Source of the DNA: Sulfitobacter sp. JL08
Lineage (GTDB): Bacteria; Pseudomonadota; Alphaproteobacteria; Rhodobacterales; Rhodobacteraceae
Reading direction: 5' to 3'
NCBI RefSeq assembly: GCF_003352045.1
Contig: NZ_CP025815.1
Coordinates: 1,984,001 to 2,048,000 of the forward strand
Length of the DNA stretch: 64,000 bases
In this document: piece after piece, positions 9,592 through 18,779 of the stretch
How the letters are laid out: every line of letters begins with the position of its first letter
Numbering within the stretch: position 1 is the first letter of the stretch
The notes under the pieces: model-generated
What the model was told of the DNA's origin: nothing
Database searches by the model: none
The model's input: the letters and a program-made list of their open reading frames with translations, nothing else
Made by a program: the position numbers and the translations under genes

Positions 9592-10365
9592 ATGACCCTG
9601 TCAGGAAAAACCGCTGTGATCACCGGATCAAATTCAGGCATCGGGCTGGGCATTGCCATCGAACTGGCAAAGGCCGGGGCCGATGTGGTGCTGAATTCCT
9701 TTACCGACCGCCCCGAAGATCACGCCATCGCCGACGGCATCGCGCAGGATCACGGCGTAAAGGCGCGTTACATACAGGCCGATATGTCCAAGGGAGATCA
9801 GTGCCGCGCCCTGATCGAACAGGCGGGGGCCTGCGATATTCTGGTCAACAACGCCGGCATCCAGCATGTCTGCCCGATTGACAGCTTTCCGGTCGACAAA
9901 TGGGATGCCATCATTGCCATCAACCTCAGTTCGGCGTTTCACACAACCGCCGCGGCCCTGCCGGTGATGCGCAAGGCCGGTTGGGGCAGGGTGGTCAACA
10001 TCGCATCGGCACACGGACTGACGGCCAGCCCTTACAAATCGGCCTATATCGCCGCCAAACACGGCGTTGTCGGCCTGACCAAAACCACCGCACTGGAAAC
10101 CGCAGAAGAACCGATCACGGCCAATGCGATCTGCCCCGGTTACGTTCTGACCCCGCTGGTCGAGGCGCAAATTCCCGACACGATGAAGGAATACGACATG
10201 AGCCGTGAAGACGTGATCAAGAACGTTATGCTCAAACGTCAACCGTCCAAGGAATTCGCGACCGTCGAACAAATGGGCGGCACGACGGTGTTTCTGTGTT
10301 CCGACGCCGCCGCACAGATTACCGGCACCACCATCAGCGTCGATGGCGGCTGGACCGCCTTGTAG
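9592..10365 (+). CDS. bdhA: 3-hydroxybutyrate dehydrogenase (SDR family)
   Basis: A 257-residue short-chain dehydrogenase that interconverts (R)-3-hydroxybutyrate and acetoacetate with NAD, a step of polyhydroxybutyrate and ketone-body use. The Rossmann motif GSNSGIGLGIA is at about residues 11-21, NNAGIQH at about 87-93, and the catalytic YxxxK at Tyr152/Lys156 (AYIAAKHG). A strong ribosome site (AAGGAGAG) lies just upstream. The next gene, 60 bases on, is a patatin-like lipase, a pairing consistent with storage-polymer or lipid turnover. Confidence 0.92.
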   Translation: MTLSGKTAVITGSNSGIGLGIAIELAKAGADVVLNSFTDRPEDHAIADGIAQDHGVKARYIQADMSKGDQCRALIEQAGACDILVNNAGIQHVCPIDSFPVDKWDAIIAINLSSAFHTTAAALPVMRKAGWGRVVNIASAHGLTASPYKSAYIAAKHGVVGLTKTTALETAEEPITANAICPGYVLTPLVEAQIPDTMKEYDMSREDVIKNVMLKRQPSKEFATVEQMGGTTVFLCSDAAAQITGTTISVDGGWTAL

Positions 10366-10425
10366 AATGCACCTTCTCCTCACCGCCAACCCGGTCACTG
10401 ACCTATTCACCGCGTATCGCGGCAG

Positions 10426-11457
10426 ATGACCAAATTGCGCATCAATCTGGCGCTTCAGGGCGGCGGCGCGCATGGTGCGTTTACCTGGGGCGTGCTGGAT
10501 CGCCTGTTGCAGGATGATGATATCGAAATTGCGGGCATTTCCGGCACGTCGGCAGGGGCGCTGAACGGCGCCGCGCTCAAAGCCGGAATGCTCAAGGGCG
10601 GCAAACAGGGCGCGCGCGACAATCTGGACTGGCTGTGGGGCAAGGTGGGTGCCGTTCAGGATAATGCGCTGACCGGCTGGATGTATTCGTCGGGCCCGCA
10701 AGCCTATTCGCGCATGATCGAAAATTCCCTGCCGTTCATGATGGCCGACACATGGTCGCGCATGGTGTCGCCCTACAGTTACGGCCCGTTCTATTCCAAT
10801 CCATTGCGCCCGATTGTCGAAACGTTCGATTTCGCCTCTGTGTGCGCCCACGAAGGTCCGGCCCTGTTCATCTGTGCAACACGCGTGCGCAACGGGAAAA
10901 TCCGCGTCTTTGACGGCGACGACATCACAACCGAAGCGATCATGGCTTCGGCCTGCCTGCCGACGCTGTTCAAGGCGGTTGAATTGTACGACAGCGAAAC
11001 CGATCAGAACGAGGATTTCTGGGACGGTGGATATACCGGAAATCCGGCGCTGTTTCCTTTGTTTGCCGATGACCTGCCCAGCGACATCGTGATCATCAAC
11101 ATCAATCCGCTGGAACGCAGCGGCGTACCGCGCACCCCGCAGCAGATCCAGAACCGCATCAACGAGATCAGTTTCAATTCATCGCTTTTGCGCGAATTGC
11201 GCGCGATTTCTTTTGTCCAGCGCCTGCTGGAACGGGGCACGCTGGAACAAAGCGAGATGAAGCGCGTGCTGATCCATATGATCGCCGACGACGCATTGAT
11301 GAACGATCTGTCAGTGGCCACGAAACTGGTGCCGACACCCTATGTGCTGAAAACCCTGAAAACGGCGGGGCAGCAGGCGGCAGAGACATTCATCGCCAGC
11401 CACAAGTCAGCGCTGAACAAACGCAGTTCGGTGGATATGAAGGACATGTTCGGCTGA
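10426..11457 (+). CDS. Patatin-like phospholipase
   Basis: A 343-residue cytoplasmic lipid acyl hydrolase. It has the glycine-rich oxyanion motif GGGAHGAFTWG (about residues 9-19), the nucleophile elbow GTSAG (about 39-43) and the catalytic Asp in DGGYTGN (about 201), completing the Ser-Asp dyad. It follows the 3-hydroxybutyrate dehydrogenase on the same strand and probably shares its promoter. The actual substrate (phospholipid, or granule-associated lipid) cannot be told. Confidence 0.9.
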   Translation: MTKLRINLALQGGGAHGAFTWGVLDRLLQDDDIEIAGISGTSAGALNGAALKAGMLKGGKQGARDNLDWLWGKVGAVQDNALTGWMYSSGPQAYSRMIENSLPFMMADTWSRMVSPYSYGPFYSNPLRPIVETFDFASVCAHEGPALFICATRVRNGKIRVFDGDDITTEAIMASACLPTLFKAVELYDSETDQNEDFWDGGYTGNPALFPLFADDLPSDIVIININPLERSGVPRTPQQIQNRINEISFNSSLLRELRAISFVQRLLERGTLEQSEMKRVLIHMIADDALMNDLSVATKLVPTPYVLKTLKTAGQQAAETFIASHKSALNKRSSVDMKDMFG

Positions 11458-11595
11458 CAAGCGGGCAAGAGCGCCGGACGTAAAAATCCCGATCAGACGG
11501 AATTTACACCGTAAAGTCCTGAGTTGCATCAATGTCATCTTTTTTTCCAGTCTTAAGGTGATCGACAGACCGCATGTTTACTCTGGATAACGGCA

Positions 11596-12561
11596 ATGCC
11601 CTTTTCTCGTCGTACCTTTATCTATGGCGCAGCCGCATCTTGTGGTGCCCTGCTGTTTGGCGGCGGCTATGTCTGCGGTTCTTATGGCGAAGCCGTTCCA
11701 GCCGCGCATGCTCGGGTCGGCCAGAAAAGCAGGCTGATTTCCACCCGTTTCGGCGATCTTGAATATGCTGTCGAAGGCTGTGGCGCACCTTTTCTCATGA
11801 TTCATGGAACAGGCGGCGGGTTCGATCAGGGCTTACGGTTTGCAGGTCGATTAATTTCATCGGGTTTCCAAGTGATCGCGCCTTCGCGTTTCGGATATCT
11901 GCGAAGCCATATTCCATCCGAACCGACGCCAGAAAGCCAAGCGGACGCTTTTGCCGAATTGCTTGATGCGCTCCGCATTGACAGGATTCCCGTTGCCGGT
12001 GGGTCCGCAGGCGCATTGACCGCGTCGCAGTTCACCCTGCGTCATCCTGACCGATGTTCACATCTGATCTTGCTTGTTCCCGCCATGAACCTGAGCAACC
12101 GGGATCCGGTCGAGTTCACCCGGCTGCAACGGTACTTTGTCGGAAAACTATTGACGTCAGATCGCTGGTTCTGGACGGCTTTGAAGCTGGCGCCAAACCA
12201 GTTGATCCGCACGTTGCTGGCCACAGATCCGGCCCTGCTGGATAAGGTGGAGCTATCCGAGCGCAACCGGGCGCACCTGATACTTGGGGATTTGATGCCA
12301 ATCAGCCGGCGTTCGATCGGGATGGTCAATGATGCCAGATTTTCGGGTCATCCGACCGAAATTGATTTCACGCAACTGAAAGTTCCCACTCTTGTCGTGT
12401 CAGCCCAGGATGATTTGTTCGGGACTGCGCAAACGGCCCGCACCATTTCCGAACGAACACCTGACGCGAGACTGGTTGTTTTTCCTTCGGGAGGGCACAT
12501 TTGGCTGGGCCATGATCAGGAGTTATCCGAGTTGATCACAGAATTCGTGGCGCAACACTGA
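11596..12561 (+). CDS. Exported alpha/beta hydrolase
   Basis: A 321-residue hydrolase with a Tat-like leader (SRRTFIYGAAASCG) and hydrophobic segment in the first 30 residues, so it is probably exported. HGTGGGFDQG (about 74-83) is the oxyanion loop, GGSAGALTA (about 134-142) the nucleophile elbow with Ser136, SAQDD (about 269) the acid and GGHIW (about 298) the catalytic His. Its base composition is slightly less GC-rich than its neighbours, which may indicate more recent acquisition. It stands alone, 138 bases after the patatin gene; the substrate is unknown. Confidence 0.85.
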   Translation: MPFSRRTFIYGAAASCGALLFGGGYVCGSYGEAVPAAHARVGQKSRLISTRFGDLEYAVEGCGAPFLMIHGTGGGFDQGLRFAGRLISSGFQVIAPSRFGYLRSHIPSEPTPESQADAFAELLDALRIDRIPVAGGSAGALTASQFTLRHPDRCSHLILLVPAMNLSNRDPVEFTRLQRYFVGKLLTSDRWFWTALKLAPNQLIRTLLATDPALLDKVELSERNRAHLILGDLMPISRRSIGMVNDARFSGHPTEIDFTQLKVPTLVVSAQDDLFGTAQTARTISERTPDARLVVFPSGGHIWLGHDQELSELITEFVAQH

Positions 12562-12647
12562 TCTTCAATTCATGGGGCAGCGTGCCTAACGCGCTTACCT
12601 CTTTCCGCTTTGACCCAAAATTGCCATTTAATACCGCCGCCTGATGG

Positions 12648-13352
12648 CTAACGTTTATCCACAGGCGGCACTGTCGGATCTTTTCCGTTGGGATAAACCA
12701 GCCCTGCGGAAATCACCAGTTTGGCGGCATCTTCCACGGTCATGTCCAGTTCGATCACGTCCTCTTTGGGAAAGAACAGCAAAAAACCCGATGTCGGGTT
12801 TGGCGTTGTCGGCACAAAGATCGACATCAGCGCGCCACTTGTTTCCGCCCGCCGCGCCACTTCGCCCTTGGCGGTGGTCGAAACAAAGCCGATGGCCCAG
12901 ATACCCTTGCGCGGGTACTGGATCAGACAGGCTTTTTCGAACGACCTTTCGGATTGCGCGAACACGGTTTCCGAAATCTGTTTGATGCCAGAATAGATCG
13001 ACCTGACGACAGGCATCCGGTCGACCACACCTTCGCCAAAGCGGATCAGCGACCGCCCGATCAGCCCCTTGGCAACCCAGCCGACAATGACGGTGAACAC
13101 CAGAAAAATGAATACGCCAAGGCCGCGCAGGTTGATCCCGATATATTGTTCCGGTCGCAGGTTGGCGGGCACCAGCGGCAGCACGAAACCATCAATCCAG
13201 CCCACGACGGACAGGATCAGCCAGATGGTCAGCCAGATCGGCGCGATCACCACGATGCCCGTCAGGAAAGACGCCCTCAGACCCGCAAAGCGCCCGGCTT
13301 TGCGCGGCTTTTCTTCATCATCGAAAGGGGTGTTCATCTTTGACCCGTTCAC
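12648..13352 (-). CDS. DUF502 family membrane protein
   Basis: A 234-residue protein with two hydrophobic segments near the N terminus (about residues 27-50 and 72-95) and the conserved DUF502 block ERSFEKACLIQYPRKGIW at about 135-152. Function is unknown for the family. The first residues are charged and may start at the second Met (position 7). It is transcribed alone toward the hydrolase gene. Confidence 0.88.
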   Translation of the reverse strand: MNGSKMNTPFDDEEKPRKAGRFAGLRASFLTGIVVIAPIWLTIWLILSVVGWIDGFVLPLVPANLRPEQYIGINLRGLGVFIFLVFTVIVGWVAKGLIGRSLIRFGEGVVDRMPVVRSIYSGIKQISETVFAQSERSFEKACLIQYPRKGIWAIGFVSTTAKGEVARRAETSGALMSIFVPTTPNPTSGFLLFFPKEDVIELDMTVEDAAKLVISAGLVYPNGKDPTVPPVDKR

Positions 13353-13419
13353 TTGGTTTGCGGGTGATACTTAGGGTGTTTGGTTTCACGCTACAATGGG
13401 CGAGATTGCATATGGCTGA

Positions 13420-14334
13420 TCAGTCTGTTTTGGCGCTGAAAGCTTTGGCAATCTCTGCGCCAAGGCGTGCATTGTTCAGCACCAGTGCGATATTGGCATC
13501 AAGCGAACGCCCGTCGGTCAGTTCGAAAATCCGTTGCAGAAGATAGGGCGTCACCGCCTTGCCGGTGATGTTGTGACGTGTCGCATCCTGTAATGCGGTC
13601 GCGATCAGCGGGGCCAGAATCTCTGCCGGTATTTCGTCCTGTTCGGGTATCGGGTTGGCCACCAGCTGCCCGCCCGGCAGGCCCAGGGCCGCGCGCAAAT
13701 CATGAGCGCGCGCGATATCGGCAGCGCTGTCCAGCCGCAACGGCGCGGCCAGATCGGACCCGGCCAACCAGAATGCTGGAAACATATCCTGACCATAGGC
13801 AATCACCGGCACACCCAGCGTTTCCAGCACCTCAAGCGTTTTGGGGACATCCAGAATGGCCTTGGCCCCTGCGGCAACCACCGTCACCGGAGTTTGCGCC
13901 AGTTCATGCAGGTCGGCCGAAATGTCGAAATCCGCTTCGGCCCCGCGATGCACGCCGCCAATGCCGCCGGTGGCAAACACCCTGATCCCCGCCAGATGCG
14001 CCGCAATCATCGTGGCCGCCACAGTGGTCGCGCCGGTTTTACCGGATGCAAGGCACACCGCCAGATCGGCGCGTGACAGTTTGGCGACGGATCTGGCACG
14101 TGCAAGCGTTTCAAGCCGGTCGTCATCCAACCCGATGTGAAGCTGGCCCGACATAACGGCGATTGTCGCCGGAACGGCGCCATTCTGGCGCACGGTATCT
14201 TCAACCTTGCGCGCCACGTCCAGATTTTGCGGATAGGGCATGCCGTGGGTGATGATCGTGCTTTCTAGCGCCACAACGGGCGCGCCACTGGCCCGCGCCG
14301 CGGCAACTTCGGTTGAAAAGTGCAGATCAATCAT
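13420..14334 (-). CDS. psuG: Pseudouridine-5'-phosphate glycosidase
   Basis: A 304-residue enzyme that splits pseudouridine 5'-phosphate into uracil and ribose 5-phosphate. Family blocks seen are VALESTIITHGMPYPQN (about residues 22-38), GKTGATTVAATM (about 98-109) and ATGGIGGVHRGAE (about 121-133). It overlaps psuK by 4 bases, so kinase and glycosidase are made from one transcript and form the complete two-step pseudouridine catabolic route. Confidence 0.95.
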   Translation of the reverse strand: MIDLHFSTEVAAARASGAPVVALESTIITHGMPYPQNLDVARKVEDTVRQNGAVPATIAVMSGQLHIGLDDDRLETLARARSVAKLSRADLAVCLASGKTGATTVAATMIAAHLAGIRVFATGGIGGVHRGAEADFDISADLHELAQTPVTVVAAGAKAILDVPKTLEVLETLGVPVIAYGQDMFPAFWLAGSDLAAPLRLDSAADIARAHDLRAALGLPGGQLVANPIPEQDEIPAEILAPLIATALQDATRHNITGKAVTPYLLQRIFELTDGRSLDANIALVLNNARLGAEIAKAFSAKTD

Positions 14335-15224
14335 GACGGTGTATCCCCTGAAACATAGACAGCAGCCGCCCGCAGCGCGCGCGACAGCGCATCGGCGCGA
14401 TCCGATCCGGCATATTCGGCGGCAATGTGAGCGGCCATAAACGTATCGCCCGCACCTGTCACCCGCGTTACCAGAACCTCTGGCGGGGCCTGCGTGATCA
14501 CGCCTTCCACGCTGCCGTCAGACGCGTCCTGACCGCCATTTGTAACCAGCGCGCGCATCGCTCCGCGCGCGACCAGCGCAAGGGCGGCCTCGTTCGAACT
14601 GGAAAATTCCGTGTGGCACAGCAATCCGGCTTCTTCCAGATTGACATATAAAACACCGCGCCGCTGCGCGATGAACGGCGCCAACCGCTCGGCCTTGCCC
14701 GGAGACGCGGGCGCCACCCGCAAGTCAGCGGCGCCAAACAGACCAGACGCCGCGATATGGGCCAGTAATTCGACGGTCAGGTTCCCGTCCAGCGCCACGG
14801 GGCCGCGATAGGGTGTGGCGGCCGTGCCCAGCGGCCCCACGATCAGCGGGCGCAGGATCTTGTCGCCCGCGGCCTCAAGCGAATGGGCATCGGCAATGGC
14901 GGCAATCAGGCCGTTCGCCCCTTCTACTGCCATATAGCGGTCTGTGGGCAGATCATCGGACCGGTAGACATGATCCGTGATCATACCGCGCGACGTGCAG
15001 GCGGCGATCATTTCATCGCCTTCGGCATCGCGCCCGATCGCTGTCAGCAGCGCTGGGGTCATGCCAAAGCGCGCCAGCGTCATCGCGATGTTCATTGCCA
15101 CGCCACCGGGCAGGCGGGTGATACGGCCGGGCACATCCGATCCCTGACGCATCGCACTGGGCGAACGCCCGATCACGTCCCAAAGAACGGACCCGATGCA
15201 CAGGATGTCAGGCGAAACTGTCAT
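14331..15224 (-). CDS. psuK: Pseudouridine kinase (PfkB family)
   Basis: A 297-residue ribokinase-like enzyme. The N-terminal PfkB block GGVAMNIAMTLARFG is at about residues 40-54 and the C-terminal signature GAGDTFMAAHIAAEY near 255-269, with the catalytic Asp in GAGD. Translational coupling to psuG points to pseudouridine as substrate, phosphorylated to pseudouridine 5'-phosphate. It is the first gene of the minus-strand pair. Confidence 0.9.
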   Translation of the reverse strand: MTVSPDILCIGSVLWDVIGRSPSAMRQGSDVPGRITRLPGGVAMNIAMTLARFGMTPALLTAIGRDAEGDEMIAACTSRGMITDHVYRSDDLPTDRYMAVEGANGLIAAIADAHSLEAAGDKILRPLIVGPLGTAATPYRGPVALDGNLTVELLAHIAASGLFGAADLRVAPASPGKAERLAPFIAQRRGVLYVNLEEAGLLCHTEFSSSNEAALALVARGAMRALVTNGGQDASDGSVEGVITQAPPEVLVTRVTGAGDTFMAAHIAAEYAGSDRADALSRALRAAAVYVSGDTPS

Positions 15225-15260
15225 GGCGCGTTTGTGGCGGGGATCAGGGCAGGGCGCAAG

Positions 15261-16058
15261 TCACTCTGGCACGGCAAATGTCAGCGCCGCCCACAATGTT
15301 TCCCAAACCGTTCCACTGTCCTTGGGCGCTTCGCGCAATACCACCGCATCCAGCAGATAGCTGTGCCCGTTTGTCACCGGCACCGTGGCAATGCCGGACG
15401 CGTCCGTTTGCGTGATACTGACCGTAACGCTGCCATCCGGCGACCGGTCAAAGATTTCGACCTGCGCATCTTCGCGCGGCAGCCCCTGATACAGGGCCTG
15501 CACACGCATGCCCCCATCCAGAACATCATTGTAAGGGTTGGTCAGCGCGACAAATTCGGTTTCCATACCTGTCGGTGCATCCTCGCCGGCACCGTCCCCG
15601 ACCGCGACAAGCGCCTTGGCATAGCGGAAATAGGTTTCCTTGAACGTGTCGGTGGGAAATCCCAGCGCCTCATGCCGCGCGCGCATGTCGCCAAAACCCT
15701 TGTGATTGGCAAATTCCTGGAATTTGTCCCATTCCGTATAGGTCAGCCGGCTGGCAGTGGTTTCATGCACGATGACCAGCAAACCTTCACCTTCCACCGG
15801 CTGTTGCAATGCCGGAGAATCGCCCATGCGAGCCGCAACAGGGGCAACCACGCCGTTCAGGATCATATCAAATCGGGCGAACCGGTTTTCGAAAAACGCA
15901 AGGTCTATTCCTTTGAAATTCTGTCCGTTTTTCAGGTCGGCCTGCAGGATTGTGCCGTTTTCAACTTGAAAGTTTTGTGGTTCAATCCAGAATTCATGAG
16001 CAGACACAGCGCTGATGGAAAACATCAGCGCCAGAACGGACAGGGCAAGGCGGAACAT
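15261..16058 (-). CDS. DUF4198-like periplasmic protein
   Basis: A 265-residue exported protein: a signal peptide ending at SAVSA (about residue 20) followed by HEFWIEP, the His-starting N terminus typical of DUF4198 proteins, which often sit beside nickel or cobalt transport genes. The frame extends upstream to 16292, but that part runs through the divergent HupE gene; the Met at 16058 fits the signal peptide. Its start codon overlaps that of the HupE-like gene in a shared CATG. A role in metal handling with HupE is inference. Confidence 0.75.
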   Translation of the reverse strand: MFRLALSVLALMFSISAVSAHEFWIEPQNFQVENGTILQADLKNGQNFKGIDLAFFENRFARFDMILNGVVAPVAARMGDSPALQQPVEGEGLLVIVHETTASRLTYTEWDKFQEFANHKGFGDMRARHEALGFPTDTFKETYFRYAKALVAVGDGAGEDAPTGMETEFVALTNPYNDVLDGGMRVQALYQGLPREDAQVEIFDRSPDGSVTVSITQTDASGIATVPVTNGHSYLLDAVVLREAPKDSGTVWETLWAALTFAVPE

Positions 16059-17205
16059 GCAGAATCTAACCTTCTTTCGGATGTTCCATAAGCTGCGCCT
16101 GATCCTGATGTTGTCAACCCTCTTGGCACTGCTGTCGACTGCGTTAAGCGCGCATGAAGTGACACCGACCATCGCTGATCTGAGCGTGGAAGGCGGCGAA
16201 GTCACGCTGGTTTTGCGCCTGAATGCCGAGGCGTATCTGTCCGGTATTGATCTGGACGGCGTCGAAAATACCAATGATACCCCGCAATCCAATGATTACG
16301 ATGCCCTGCGCGCCCTGACACCCGCAGAGCTTGAGGCGCGATTGGCCGCTTTTGTGCCCGGCTGGGCCGAAACGATCGAAATAACGGCAGACGGGCAGAC
16401 AGTGCCCCTGACACTTGCCAGTGCCGAGGCCGGAGAGGTGGGCGATATCGAATTGCCGCGCATCACCCAGTTAACCTTGCGTGGCCCGATTGCAGAAAAT
16501 GCAAAGTCCCTGACCTTTGGCTGGCCCAGGGGCGCTGGCGCGCTGGTATTGCGCCAGCAAGGCGTGGAACAGCCGTTTACGGATTATATCGAGGCCGGCT
16601 CCACCAGCCCCGATATCGACCTGCGCGGCGGCGGCGGGCAGGGGTCCTGGGCCACGTTTGGCACCTATATTCCAATTGGTTTCGATCACATCCTGCCCAA
16701 GGGGCTGGATCATATCCTGTTTGTGCTGGGGCTGTTTTTCCTGTCCACCCGCTTGCGTCCGCTGATCTGGCAGGTCAGCGCGTTTACGCTGGCCCACACG
16801 GTCACGCTGGCCCTTGGGGCGCTGGGATGGGTCGCAATTCCGGCCAGCATTGTCGAACCGCTGATTGCGGCCTCAATCGTCTATGTCGCTGTGGAAAACA
16901 TCCTGACAGACGGGCTTAGCCGGTGGCGTCCCTTGGTGATCTTCGGGTTCGGGCTGCTGCACGGTCTGGGCTTTGCATCGGTGCTGGGCGAATACGGATT
17001 GCCCGACAATCAGTTTTTTCCAGCCCTGATCGGGTTCAACATAGGGGTGGAACTGGGGCAGCTGACGGTGATCGCCATTGCCTTTGCCCTGCTGGGATAC
17101 TGGTTTCGTGACAAACCGTGGTACCGTGCGCGCATCGCGATCCCCGCATCGGTTCTGATTGCGCTGGTCGGCGGTTACTGGTTCGTGGAGCGTGTGTTTC
17201 TTTAA
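16057..17205 (+). CDS. HupE/UreJ-family membrane protein
   Basis: A 382-residue membrane protein (374 if it starts at 16081). A signal-like segment is followed by AHEVTPTIADLS, an extracytoplasmic beta-rich domain to about residue 205, then six hydrophobic helices with the HupE/UreJ_2 motifs FDHILPKGLDHILFVLG, FTLAHTVTLALG and FGLLHGLGFASVLG. HupE proteins are thought to move nickel or cobalt. An AAGGCGG ribosome site lies 3 bases before the 16057 ATG, close for a normal spacing. Its stop overlaps the convergent ThiE-like gene by TTAA. Confidence 0.85.
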   Translation: MQNLTFFRMFHKLRLILMLSTLLALLSTALSAHEVTPTIADLSVEGGEVTLVLRLNAEAYLSGIDLDGVENTNDTPQSNDYDALRALTPAELEARLAAFVPGWAETIEITADGQTVPLTLASAEAGEVGDIELPRITQLTLRGPIAENAKSLTFGWPRGAGALVLRQQGVEQPFTDYIEAGSTSPDIDLRGGGGQGSWATFGTYIPIGFDHILPKGLDHILFVLGLFFLSTRLRPLIWQVSAFTLAHTVTLALGALGWVAIPASIVEPLIAASIVYVAVENILTDGLSRWRPLVIFGFGLLHGLGFASVLGEYGLPDNQFFPALIGFNIGVELGQLTVIAIAFALLGYWFRDKPWYRARIAIPASVLIALVGGYWFVERVFL

Positions 17206-17822
17206 CCCATCGCCGCCTGCATGGTCTTCAACATCGCGACCGGATCATCCGTGGACCAGATTTCATCGCCGATGCCGAAAAAATCGGTGAAAGGCGCAAG
17301 GCCGCGCACCAGATCAAGATCAAGCGCGCCCTCGGCAACGCAGGGTACCTCGACCACGTCGGACCACCATTCAAAGATTTCCTGTTCGGCGCGTGATCCA
17401 TCGCCGAGCGCGGTTTCCCCGACAGGGCCGAAACTGATGTAATCCGCGCCCGCTTCGCCCGCAATCAGCCCGTCATGACGCGACGTGCCGCAAAAGCTGC
17501 CGATGATCGCATCTTCACCCAGTTGCTTGCGCGCATAACGCACGGATTTCGACGCATCCAGCAAATGCACACCGTCCAGCCCCAGACGTTCCACCAGAAC
17601 CAGATGTTCCGACAGCACCAGTGCAACATCGCGGGCATGGGTGATCTCGCGCAGCGTGTCAGCGGCGCGGGCAATCGTATCTTCGGACTGACCAGCCATC
17701 GCCAGGCGCACGCAAGCGACAGGGCACTGGTCCAGCACCTGCGCCAGCAGGGGCGGAAAGGCCGACAATTCGAAATGGGCAGGGGTGATCAGATAGGTTT
17801 GTGGCTGCTCTTGTTCGGCCAT
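17202..17822 (-). CDS. ThiE-like thiamine phosphate synthase family protein
   Basis: A 206-residue TIM-barrel protein of the TMP-TENI family. Visible family features are LGLDGVHLLDA (about 87-97) and the phosphate-binding GADYISFGPV (about 131-140). It is near ThiE in length, but no thiamine gene is nearby, so it may be a divergent paralogue (TenI-like). The upstream extension of the frame to 18038 crosses the trmJ gene and was rejected. It is divergent from trmJ and convergent with the HupE-like gene. Confidence 0.75.
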   Translation of the reverse strand: MAEQEQPQTYLITPAHFELSAFPPLLAQVLDQCPVACVRLAMAGQSEDTIARAADTLREITHARDVALVLSEHLVLVERLGLDGVHLLDASKSVRYARKQLGEDAIIGSFCGTSRHDGLIAGEAGADYISFGPVGETALGDGSRAEQEIFEWWSDVVEVPCVAEGALDLDLVRGLAPFTDFFGIGDEIWSTDDPVAMLKTMQAAMG

Positions 17823-17976
17823 GGTGAAACGTCCCTTTGGTCTTTGAAAACCGCATTTACCCTGTCTGGGCGCAAATGCAAACGGGCAGGTGAATATTGC
17901 GGCTGTCATTGAGGGTTCGGATTGCATGATACCGACGGGCCGCGTAGAGCAGGGGCGCATTTCTGGGGATTTCGCG

Positions 17977-18723
17977 ATGCCGACCGACACGCCACAACCT
18001 GTCTTTATTCTGGTGCGCCCGCAAATGGGCGAAAACATCGGCGCGGCCGCGCGCGCGATGTGGAATTTCGGGCTGGACCGGATGCGGATCGTTGCGCCGC
18101 GTGACGGCTGGCCTAATCAAAAGGCGGTCGTGATGGCCAGCGGCGCAGGCCGCCTGCTGGACGAGGCCGGTGTTTTTGACAGCGTGGCCGATGCCGCGGG
18201 CGATTGTACCTATGTGTTCGCCACCACCGCGCGCCAGCGCGACCTGACGAAAACGGTCATGTCGCCCGAACACGCGATGCAGATCGCCCGCGACAGGATC
18301 GCAGGCGGGCAAAAAGTGGCGGTGCTGTTCGGGCCGGAACGCGCAGGTCTGGAAAACGAAGATATCGCCCGGGCCGATGCGCTGATCTCGGTTCCGGTGA
18401 ACCCTGAATTTCCGTCGCTGAACCTTGCGCAATGCGTTTTGCTGACGGGCTATGAATGGCGCCGCCATGCCGTGGACGTTACGCCGCAAAGCGTGGAACT
18501 GGCCGGCACTGACTGGGCACCGGTGATCGAGATTGAAAAACTGGCCGAGCATTACGAGAACCGACTGGAAGAGGCCGGTTTCTTTTTTCCGCAGGACAAG
18601 GCCGCCAGCATGAAAATCAACCTGCGCAATCTCTGGGCCCGCATGGCGCTGACCCGTGCGGATGTGCAGATGTTGCACGGCATCCTGCGCCAGATGGTCC
18701 GCTGGAAAGAACGCGGGTCGTAA
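17977..18723 (+). CDS. trmJ: tRNA/rRNA 2'-O-methyltransferase (TrmJ-like, SPOUT)
   Basis: A 248-residue SPOUT-class methyltransferase that methylates the 2'-OH at position 32 of tRNAs. The start block PVFILVRPQMGENIGAAARAM is typical of TrmJ; the knot motifs VAVLFGPERAGLENED (about 115) and SLNLAQCVLLTGYEW (about 147) are present. The Met at 17977 is chosen over upstream ones because the family begins a few residues before PVFILV and GGGGAT-like bases precede it. Confidence 0.85.
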   Translation: MPTDTPQPVFILVRPQMGENIGAAARAMWNFGLDRMRIVAPRDGWPNQKAVVMASGAGRLLDEAGVFDSVADAAGDCTYVFATTARQRDLTKTVMSPEHAMQIARDRIAGGQKVAVLFGPERAGLENEDIARADALISVPVNPEFPSLNLAQCVLLTGYEWRRHAVDVTPQSVELAGTDWAPVIEIEKLAEHYENRLEEAGFFFPQDKAASMKINLRNLWARMALTRADVQMLHGILRQMVRWKERGS

Positions 18724-18779
18724 CCGCTTGAAGCGGCCCTGACAGCGCCCTAGTCTTAGCCCCAACACAAGAGGTCGTC

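Noticed and set aside
9634-10851. A 405-residue minus-strand frame opposite hydroxybutyrate dehydrogenase and patatin
   Set aside because: Spans two real genes in antisense and lacks any recognisable domain.
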